A stretch of 6,195 nucleotides of DNA from positions 1-6,195 of the forward strand of contig JAKSPW010000081.1 in NCBI GenBank assembly GCA_024404435.1, in the 5' to 3' direction. The DNA is from Clostridia bacterium. Its GTDB lineage: Bacteria; Bacillota; Clostridia; Oscillospirales; CAG-272. Positions 1-5,131 of the stretch are shown one piece after another; positions within the stretch are counted from its first letter, which is position 1, and each line of letters opens with the position of its first letter. The translations under genes were made by a program, and so were the position numbers. The notes under the pieces are model-generated. The model was not told the origin of the DNA, did not search any database, and saw nothing but the letters and a program-made list of their open reading frames with translations.

Positions 1-625
1 GTTGACATACTTCGGCGAGAGGACACTCCGCACTGCGCGGAGAGCGGGCGATGCAGTATTCTCTGCCGAACATTACGATGCGGTGGCAGAGGTCGGACTG
101 CTTCTCTCTCGGTATCTCTTTTTCCATTGTTTTCTCGGTAAACAGCGGATCTTTTTTGCTTTCGTCATAGTAGCCGAGCCTTCCGCAGATGCGGATGCAG
201 TGCGTGTCGGCGACGATGCCGCCGTCGTGAAAGACGTCGCCCATCACGAGGTTGGCGATCTTTCTGCCGACTCCGGGCAGACGGAGCAGGTCATCCATGT
301 TGTCGGGCACTTTCCCGCCGAACTCGTCGACTATCATCCCCGACGCGTCGAGGACACTCTGCGCTTTCGTATGGAAAAGCCCGCACGGGCGGATGATCTC
401 TTCGATCTCTCCGACCGTTCCCGCGGCGAGAGAATATACGTCGGGAAAGCGCTCGAAGAGAGGCTTTGTCACGATATTCACACGCTCGTCGGTGCACTGT
501 GCCGAAAGGCGTGCCGCGACGAGCAGCCGCCACGGATCTCCCTCGTATTCGAGCGAGCAGACCGCGTCGGGATAGAGTTCTTCAAGTGCGGCGATGATCC
601 TTTCGGTATTCTTTTTGCTTACCAT
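1..625 (-). CDS. nth: Endonuclease III (DNA glycosylase/AP lyase), 3' end cut by window edge
   Basis: Base-excision repair enzyme that removes oxidised pyrimidines from DNA and nicks the abasic site by beta-elimination. 208 codons are visible with no stop; the family is about 210 residues, so only the last few are missing. Seen: the helix-hairpin-helix LPGVGRK at residues 116-122 with the expected catalytic Lys122, the ADTH motif with catalytic Asp140, an AARLSAQCTDERVN segment near residues 37-50, and a C-terminal cluster region. That region has Cys191, Cys201 and Cys207 at the usual spacing, but the second ligand of the C-x6-C-x2-C-x5-C pattern is Ser198 (AGT, 32-34). The ATG at 625-623 shares its A with the mrdA stop (TGATG) and has a strong SD (GGAGGTGA, 632-639) inside the end of mrdA, so it is probably translationally coupled to mrdA. 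The family call is very sure; the effect of Ser198 is unknown. Confidence 0.96.
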   Translation of the reverse strand, partial: MVSKKNTERIIAALEELYPDAVCSLEYEGDPWRLLVAARLSAQCTDERVNIVTKPLFERFPDVYSLAAGTVGEIEEIIRPCGLFHTKAQSVLDASGMIVDEFGGKVPDNMDDLLRLPGVGRKIANLVMGDVFHDGGIVADTHCIRICGRLGYYDESKKDPLFTEKTMEKEIPREKQSDLCHRIVMFGREYCIARSPRSAECPLAEVCQ

Positions 626-2799
626 CAGTCCTCACCTCCGTCGTCTTCGATCCGGTTTTCACCCTCGGTGAAGCCGATGTCGATCCCGTCTTCTTCGTCG
701 GAGCTTTCACCGTCGAAGCCGAAGTAGAAGTTGAACAGTTCCTTTACGGCGACGCCGGCGTTCGAGCCCGTGTTGCCCTGCTCGATGACGCAGGTCGCGA
801 CGATCTCGGGATTGTCGAACGGAGCGAACGCGGTGAATACGGCGTTATCGCTCTTCAGCTTCGAGACCTGAGCCGTACCCGTTTTACCGCCGATGGCGAT
901 CGGATAATCCTCGAAGACCTCGGAAGCCGAACCGTTTTCGATAACGTCCTTCATTCCGTTCATGACGATGTCGGTGACACCGCTCTTTATTTTCGTTTTC
1001 TCGACGATCTCCGCCTCTTTGACGTACGACGGCTCGTCGCTGCCGAAGGGTCTGACCTCCTTGAGGATGTGAGCGCTGTACCTCGTGCCGTCGTTGATAA
1101 GCGTCGAGATGTAGACGCTCATCTGCAGAGGCGTGAAGAGGTGGTCGGACTGACCGATCGCAGCCTGCAGCGTGTCGCCGGGCGCCCACTCGTCGAGTCC
1201 GTTGTCGTTTCTGTAATCGGGGCCCGCAAGGACTCCCGTCTTTTCGGGAAGCTCGATCCCGGTCGGCTGACCGAGCCCGAAATGCTTCATGTATTCGTCG
1301 AGTTTCTCGATCGTCAGCCGTCTGCCGACGTCGTAGAAGAAGAAGTTGCAGGATTCCTGGATCGCTTCGGTTATGGCGATGGGGCCGTGGTGTCCGCCGT
1401 ACATGAGGTGGATCCAGCATTCGGGAGAGTAGCCCTGACCGCTCGGGCCCGCATAGTAGTCATAGACGCCCGTGCAGTTGACGGTCTCCCACTCGTCGAC
1501 CGTTCCCGAGTCGAGCGCCGCGACGGCGACGCCGGGCTTGAAGGTCGAGCCGGGAGCATAAGTGCCGCTCAGCGCCCTGTTGAGCATCGGCGCAGTCTCG
1601 TCTTCACTCAGATAAACGCTGTCCTCGACGAAGGTCGAGAGGTCGTAGGTCGGGTACGAAGCAAGCGCAAGCACCTCGTTCGTCTTCGGATCGAGTGCCG
1701 TCAGAGCGCCCGCCTTCGAGTCCTCACCGTAGAGGTGGATGCCCGATTCCGCAGCCTTCTCGTGGATGTATTCGATGTTGTAGGCGAGAGCCTCCTCCGC
1801 CTTGATCTGCATGTCGATGTCTATCGTCAGATATACGTCCTCGCCGGCGGTCGGTTCCTTCGTGATCTCGGCGCTCAGGGTGTTGCCGTTGCTGTCTTCG
1901 ACGACGGTCATCTCGCCGTCCGCGCCGTGCAGGTATTCTTCAAACGACTGCTCGACTCCGGACGTTCCGACGACGGCGTCGAGCGGGTAACCGAGCTCGG
2001 TGTAGTAATCCGCGGAGCCCTCCGGTATCTTTCCGACACGCCCGAGCAGGTGCGAGGCGTAGCCGTGATAGAAATACACTCTTTCGTACCTGCAGGAAAC
2101 GAAGAACCCGCGCGTGCCCGATTCCTCGAGAAGCGAGATCGTTCCGATCGGGATATCCTCCGCGAGCTTATACGGGCTGACGGCGGAAAAGTCCACGAGA
2201 TCGAGATCGAGTCTGTATCCGAACAGCGTCGAGGTGATCTCGGGTGAATAGAATAGCACGCCGTCCTTGTCGACGAGACCGTAGTAACGCATGAATGCGT
2301 ATGCGGCATCCTCCGCCGCCGCGTCCTCGCCGATGCCGAGATCGTCCGCGAGCTTTCTGTACTTCGAGGCCCGTGCGAGCTCGAAGAATCCGTCGTCATA
2401 CTCAAATCCGATGCCGTCCGGAGAGACGGTCGTTCTGAACGGAGTGTATTTCGGACCGGTCAGCTTGTCCGCCGAGCCCGAATCCTTCAGATACGACACG
2501 ATCGCGGCGATCGCGGCGTTTTTCTTTGAGCTTGCCTGCGGCATCGAGCCGTAGTCGAGCATCAGGTCGTAATAAAAGACGTTTCCGACGAGTTTTTTAC
2601 CGTTTCTGTCGTATATTTCTCCGCGCTGTGCCTGAATTTTAACCGTACGCGTTCTGTATCCGATCGGAGTCGACATCCCGTAGTAATCCTGACCGGAGAC
2701 CTGAAGATTTATGAAAAGAGTGATATATACGATACATACGGCGATGAAAAGCGCGCCGATCACTATGTACCGCCAGAGACCTCTGTTGTCCTTTCCCAT
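625..2799 (-). CDS. mrdA: Penicillin-binding protein 2 (elongation-specific DD-transpeptidase)
   Basis: Class B PBP that cross-links peptidoglycan stem peptides during lateral wall growth, normally partnered with the SEDS glycosyltransferase RodA. Numbered from the ATG at 2799 (724 aa): a short cytoplasmic tail, one membrane anchor at about 11-30, the N-terminal motif RGEIYDRNG at 59-67, the dimerisation-domain motif VGTSGVEQSFEEYL near 277-290, then the transpeptidase domain with S418-T-F-K421 (acyl-enzyme Ser), S483-C-N485 and K639-T-G-T. All three active-site motifs are intact. The C-terminal tail is strongly acidic. Length suits clostridial PBP2 and exceeds the E. coli protein (about 630 aa). 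Start choice: an upstream in-frame ATG at 2811 (728 aa) has no SD, while the ATG at 2799 has GGGGG with a 5-nt spacer. It lies 45 nt after a small ORF and overlaps nth by one base. SpoVD/PBP3-type division enzymes are the main alternative; I saw no PASTA repeats and the motif style fits PBP2. Confidence 0.94.
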   Translation of the reverse strand: MGKDNRGLWRYIVIGALFIAVCIVYITLFINLQVSGQDYYGMSTPIGYRTRTVKIQAQRGEIYDRNGKKLVGNVFYYDLMLDYGSMPQASSKKNAAIAAIVSYLKDSGSADKLTGPKYTPFRTTVSPDGIGFEYDDGFFELARASKYRKLADDLGIGEDAAAEDAAYAFMRYYGLVDKDGVLFYSPEITSTLFGYRLDLDLVDFSAVSPYKLAEDIPIGTISLLEESGTRGFFVSCRYERVYFYHGYASHLLGRVGKIPEGSADYYTELGYPLDAVVGTSGVEQSFEEYLHGADGEMTVVEDSNGNTLSAEITKEPTAGEDVYLTIDIDMQIKAEEALAYNIEYIHEKAAESGIHLYGEDSKAGALTALDPKTNEVLALASYPTYDLSTFVEDSVYLSEDETAPMLNRALSGTYAPGSTFKPGVAVAALDSGTVDEWETVNCTGVYDYYAGPSGQGYSPECWIHLMYGGHHGPIAITEAIQESCNFFFYDVGRRLTIEKLDEYMKHFGLGQPTGIELPEKTGVLAGPDYRNDNGLDEWAPGDTLQAAIGQSDHLFTPLQMSVYISTLINDGTRYSAHILKEVRPFGSDEPSYVKEAEIVEKTKIKSGVTDIVMNGMKDVIENGSASEVFEDYPIAIGGKTGTAQVSKLKSDNAVFTAFAPFDNPEIVATCVIEQGNTGSNAGVAVKELFNFYFGFDGESSDEEDGIDIGFTEGENRIEDDGGED
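632..639 (-). promoter_or_regulatory. Ribosome binding site of nth inside the mrdA 3' end
   Basis: The minus strand reads GGAGGTGA, followed by a 9-nt spacer (from the GGAGG core) to the nth ATG at 625. The same bases encode the Gly-Gly-Glu near the C-terminus of PBP2. It fixes the nth start and supports translation of nth from the mrdA message. Confidence 0.85.
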
Positions 2800-2804
2800 A
2801 TTAT

Positions 2805-2809
2805 CCCCC
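2805..2809 (-). promoter_or_regulatory. Ribosome binding site deciding the mrdA start
   Basis: The minus strand reads GGGGG, 5 nt before the ATG at 2799; it can pair with the CCUCC core of 16S rRNA using one G-U pair. The in-frame ATG at 2811 is preceded by a pyrimidine-rich sequence with no SD. This favours the shorter protein. Confidence 0.6.
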
Positions 2810-2819
2810 ATATATGTAT

Positions 2820-2839
2820 CCGGAGGAGAAGTGCTCCGG
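2820..2839 (-). repeat. Inverted repeat just upstream of mrdA
   Basis: Perfect 6-bp arms, CCGGAG and CTCCGG, around an 8-nt loop, in the gap between the small ORF and mrdA. No T-run follows on the minus strand, so it is not a standard intrinsic terminator. As RNA it could form a hairpin ending 20 nt before the ATG at 2799, which might affect mrdA translation or mRNA processing. Function is inference only. Confidence 0.5.
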
Positions 2840-2844
2840 CCAAG

Positions 2845-3090
2845 TCAGGGCCTGCGGCAGAGCCTGCAAAGCGCAAGAGGGGGTGCGGCGTGCGCCGTGA
2901 GGGCGGCCACCGTGAGGAGGCAGAAGCTGCAGTGGAATACACATTCGGCGTGAGCTATCTCGCGCCCGGGCGTGTTTTTCCTGTAAAGGCTGTCCTCCAT
3001 GACGATTTTCTTTTTCATCACGACGGGATCGCTGCCGCGCAGAGCGTCAAGAGCAGACGTGACTTTCTTTGCGATTTTTTCCGTTTTCAA
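2845..3090 (-). CDS. Small Cys/His-rich protein of unknown function
   Basis: I do not recognise this 81-residue ORF. The TTG at 3090-3088 is chosen because AAAGGA (3098-3103) sits 7 nt upstream. The reading frame is open back to an ATG at 3222, but that ATG lies upstream of the promoter at 3140-3168 and cannot be the start on that transcript. Residues 1-45 are basic and helical-looking, with Lys-rich stretches at 2-9 and 26-28. Residues 46-81 hold Cys50, Cys54, Cys57, Cys75 and Cys78 plus His47, His53 and His67. The CxxC-17-CxxC layout could bind a metal, although the segment between is hydrophobic and Ala-rich and could instead sit in a membrane. Part of it (LTVAA/LTAHA) comes from a 15-bp imperfect tandem repeat. 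It is the first gene of the PBP2 transcript. It may instead be untranslated leader; no homology supports it here. Confidence 0.5.
   Translation of the reverse strand: MKTEKIAKKVTSALDALRGSDPVVMKKKIVMEDSLYRKNTPGREIAHAECVFHCSFCLLTVAALTAHAAPPLALCRLCRRP
2889..2918 (-). repeat. 15-bp imperfect tandem repeat within the small ORF
   Basis: The minus strand reads CTCACGGTGGCCGCC then CTCACGGCGCACGCC, 12 of 15 positions identical, giving LTVAA and LTAHA. On the plus strand the shared core is CCGTGAGG at 2895-2902 and 2910-2917. The unit is a multiple of three, so the frame is kept. Confidence 0.55.
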
Positions 3091-3097
3091 TTGAAGA

Positions 3098-3103
3098 TCC
3101 TTT
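3098..3103 (-). promoter_or_regulatory. Ribosome binding site deciding the TTG start of the small ORF
   Basis: AAAGGA on the minus strand, 7 nt before the TTG at 3090-3088. No ATG or GTG further down this frame has a comparable site. Confidence 0.55.
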
Positions 3104-3139
3104 CCCTTATCTGCATAAGGCAATAATTCTTCATTTACT

Positions 3140-3168
3140 ATTATATCAAAAAACGCATATAATATCAA
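3140..3168 (-). promoter_or_regulatory. Housekeeping (sigma-A type) promoter of the small ORF-mrdA-nth unit
   Basis: -35 TTGATA (3168-3163), 17-bp spacer, -10 TATAAT (3145-3140): one mismatch from consensus overall. Predicted transcription start is about 3134-3131, giving an untranslated leader of roughly 40 nt before the TTG start at 3090. It faces away from the other promoter, with 59 bp between the two -35 boxes. Confidence 0.85.
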
Positions 3169-3203
3169 TCGTTTTCTTTGTAAAAAACTGACTTGAGACG
3201 CGC

Positions 3204-3220
3204 GCGTGACTTTTTCACGC
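3204..3220. promoter_or_regulatory. Inverted repeat between divergent promoters, possible operator
   Basis: GCGTGA-5-TCACGC: perfect 6-bp arms around CTTTT, between the -35 boxes of the two divergent promoters (35 bp from the leftward one, 7 bp from the rightward one). The spacing suits a dimeric regulator. On the plus strand a short T-rich stretch follows, so a weak terminator is possible, but no gene ends there. The regulator is unknown. Confidence 0.45.
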
Positions 3221-3227
3221 AATTTTA

Positions 3228-3256
3228 TTGAAAAGGCGGGCGAAATGTTGTATAAT
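3228..3256 (+). promoter_or_regulatory. Housekeeping (sigma-A type) promoter of the yqhQ-prmC-ddl unit
   Basis: -35 TTGAAA (3228-3233), 17-bp spacer, -10 TATAAT (3251-3256): one mismatch from consensus. The expected transcription start is near 3263, leaving a leader of about 37 nt before the ATG at 3300. The AT-rich interval 3091-3299 holds this promoter, the leftward promoter and the inverted repeat; I see no riboswitch in it. Confidence 0.87.
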
Positions 3257-3299
3257 ATCCTTTATGATGAGATAGTGTTTCCTTTGAAAGGAGAAAGAT

Positions 3300-4304
3300 A
3301 TGAGCAAAAAAGAAAGCCGTGAAAAGAATCCCCGCCTCGGCAAGGTCGGCGGTCAGGCCGTCCTCGAAGGCGTTATGATGAAATCGGGAGACGAAGTGTG
3401 CATCTGCGTCAGAAAAGAAGACGGCACGATAGAGAAGAAGAACAACAAATTCGTTTCCCTCAGAAAGAAGCATAAATTCTGCAACGTGCCGATAATCCGC
3501 GGCGTCATCAATTTCGTCGAGATGCTGCGCCTCAGCATGGGCACTCTCAACGATTCCGCGGAAATGATGGGTATAGACGATGCGGAAGCGGAAACGAAAT
3601 TCGAAAAATGGCTAACCGACAAGCTCGGAGACAAGCTCATGGGAGTCATCATGGGGCTCGCCACGGTGCTCGGACTCGCGCTGTCCCTCGTGCTGTTCGT
3701 CTTCCTGCCTACGGTGATCATCAAGGGCATCTCGTATTTCACGGGAGAGCTCAACTGGGCGGTGCGCAGTCTGCTTGAAGGCGTCATGAAGATCGCGATC
3801 TTCGTCGCCTATATCGCTCTCTGCGGGCTGATCCCCGATATCCGCCGCACGTTCGAGTACCACGGAAGCGAGCACAAGTCGATCGCCTGCTATGAGGCGG
3901 GACTCGAGCTGACTCCGGCGAACGCCGCGACCTGCACGAGATTCCATCCGCGCTGCGGAACGAGCTTCATCTTCGTGATGCTCGTCATCTCGATCCTCGT
4001 TTCAATGTTCATCCACATCGACAACGTGTTCCTCCGTACCGCGGTCAAGCTTCTGCTCCTGCCCGTGTCGGTGGGACTCGGATTCGAGTTCATAATGTTC
4101 GCCGGAAAGCATGACAATGCGGCGACAAGGATCCTGTCAGCCCCCGGTCTCTGGATGCAGAGGATCACGACCAAGGAGCCTACGGAAGAGATGCTCGAGG
4201 TAGCCATCTCCGCACTCAAGGGTGCGATGCCGGACGAATTTCCGGAAGAAACGGCAAGTGCCGAAAATGATATTCCCGATGACGCTGAACAGGCTGACGC
4301 GTGA
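3300..4304 (+). CDS. yqhQ: DUF1385 family integral membrane protein (YqhQ-like)
   Basis: 334-residue membrane protein of the DUF1385 family, which to my knowledge has no firmly established biochemical role. Family hallmarks: GGQAVLEGVMM at 17-27, an EYHGSEHKSIACYE block at 186-199 rich in His, Glu and Cys, HPRCGTSF at 216-223 and APGLWMQRITTKEP at 281-294. Likely membrane segments are at about 113-143, 160-178, 221-240 and 247-266. The conserved His/Cys/Glu residues next to membrane segments might bind a metal or form an active site, which is inference. The C-terminal 25 residues are acidic and probably disordered. The ATG at 3300 has AGGAG (3289-3293) 6 nt upstream. It is first in the rightward unit and overlaps the start of prmC, a neighbour it often has in Clostridia. 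Family call sure; function unknown. Confidence 0.92.
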   Translation: MSKKESREKNPRLGKVGGQAVLEGVMMKSGDEVCICVRKEDGTIEKKNNKFVSLRKKHKFCNVPIIRGVINFVEMLRLSMGTLNDSAEMMGIDDAEAETKFEKWLTDKLGDKLMGVIMGLATVLGLALSLVLFVFLPTVIIKGISYFTGELNWAVRSLLEGVMKIAIFVAYIALCGLIPDIRRTFEYHGSEHKSIACYEAGLELTPANAATCTRFHPRCGTSFIFVMLVISILVSMFIHIDNVFLRTAVKLLLLPVSVGLGFEFIMFAGKHDNAATRILSAPGLWMQRITTKEPTEEMLEVAISALKGAMPDEFPEETASAENDIPDDAEQADA

Positions 4305-5106
4305 GCTTGAAGCAGCGGGCATCGAAGACGCCGCTTTTGAGGCAAGGCTGATCTGCGCCCGTTTTACGGGCGTAACCGAAGCAAAGCTGCTCTCGGAGCC
4401 CGATGCGGAGCTGCAGGGAAGCGATGAGCTTGCTCTTGCCGTTTCAAGACGGCTCGCCCGCGAGCCGCTTCAGTACGTCCTCGGAGAATGGGAGTTCATG
4501 GGGCTTCCGTTCGACGTATCGGACAAGTGTCTGATACCAAGAGCCGACACGGAGCTGCTCTGTGAAACGGCAATCATATACCTGCCGCACGGAGGCAGAA
4601 TGCTCGATCTATATACGGGAAGCGGCTGCATCGCCGTGTCATGCGCGCACTACCGTCCCGACGCTGTTGTATCGGCACTTGAAAAGTACCCGGGTGCGCT
4701 TGAGTCGGCAAAGAAAAACGCCGAGAAAAACGGAGTATCCGTCGGCTTCATCGAAGCCGACGTGAACGATCCCGCGGCAGTCACGGGCGAATATGACGTG
4801 ATAGTCTCGAATCCGCCGTACGTCACGGCAGAGGAAATGGAAACGCTTGCTCCGGAGCTGTCTTTCGAGCCCCGCGAGGCGTTGACCGACGGCGGCGACG
4901 GACTGTCGTTCTACCGTTCGATCGTGAAGATATATCCCGCGCATCTCGCCGCGGGCGGCACGCTTGCCTTCGAGCACGGAGCCGCGCAGGGCGAGGCTGT
5001 AAGACAAATCGTCAGGGAAGCCGGATACGTTCCCGAGACGCTTTTTGACCTCGGAGGTCATGAGCGCGTGACGCTTTTCCACACGAAAACATATACTGAA
5101 AAGTAA
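4279..5106 (+). CDS. prmC: Peptide chain release factor N5-glutamine methyltransferase
   Basis: SAM-dependent cytoplasmic enzyme that methylates the Gln of the GGQ loop of release factors RF1 and RF2, raising termination efficiency. Numbered from the ATG at 4279 (275 aa, like the 277-aa E. coli enzyme): a helical N-terminal domain that recognises the release factor, the SAM loop DLYTGSG at 110-116, acidic Glu135 at the end of strand 2 where the SAM ribose binds, the catalytic motif N178-P-P-Y181, and the C-terminal DLGGHERVTLF block. Tyr112 replaces the usual Gly or small residue in the SAM loop. Start is uncertain: ATGs at 4267 and 4279 both lack an SD; an ATG at 4222 has AAGGG upstream but would add 19 residues and overlap yqhQ by 83 bp. 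Alignment with the family favours 4279, a 26-bp overlap with yqhQ that suggests coupling. The usual partner prfA is not in the window. Confidence 0.94.
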   Translation: MTLNRLTRELEAAGIEDAAFEARLICARFTGVTEAKLLSEPDAELQGSDELALAVSRRLAREPLQYVLGEWEFMGLPFDVSDKCLIPRADTELLCETAIIYLPHGGRMLDLYTGSGCIAVSCAHYRPDAVVSALEKYPGALESAKKNAEKNGVSVGFIEADVNDPAAVTGEYDVIVSNPPYVTAEEMETLAPELSFEPREALTDGGDGLSFYRSIVKIYPAHLAAGGTLAFEHGAAQGEAVRQIVREAGYVPETLFDLGGHERVTLFHTKTYTEK

Positions 5107-5117
5107 TTCTGATACCG

Positions 5118-5123
5118 AAAGGA
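5118..5123 (+). promoter_or_regulatory. Ribosome binding site of ddl
   Basis: AAAGGA, 8 nt before the ATG at 5132, within the 25-nt gap after prmC. No promoter is evident in that gap, so ddl is probably read from the upstream promoter. Confidence 0.75.
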
Positions 5124-5131
5124 CATTTTTA

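Noticed and set aside
2..727. Plus-strand open frame opposite nth
   Set aside because: Nth is unambiguous on the minus strand, and the plus frame has no recognisable family.
1069..2247. Long plus-strand open frame (392 codons) opposite mrdA
   Set aside because: It lies wholly antisense to PBP2, whose motifs and length are certain, has no recognisable domain and is explained by high GC at third positions.
2911..2943. CxxxCxxC in the small ORF as a radical-SAM signature
   Set aside because: The protein is 81 residues with the motif near its C-terminus, so there is no room for a radical-SAM barrel.
2845..3222. Longer version of the small ORF starting at the ATG at 3222
   Set aside because: It would begin upstream of and read through the promoter at 3140-3168; the extra 44 residues are encoded by AT-rich promoter DNA.
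3204..3227. Rightward intrinsic terminator
   Set aside because: The stem is only 6 bp, the following tract is interrupted by A, and no rightward gene ends before it.
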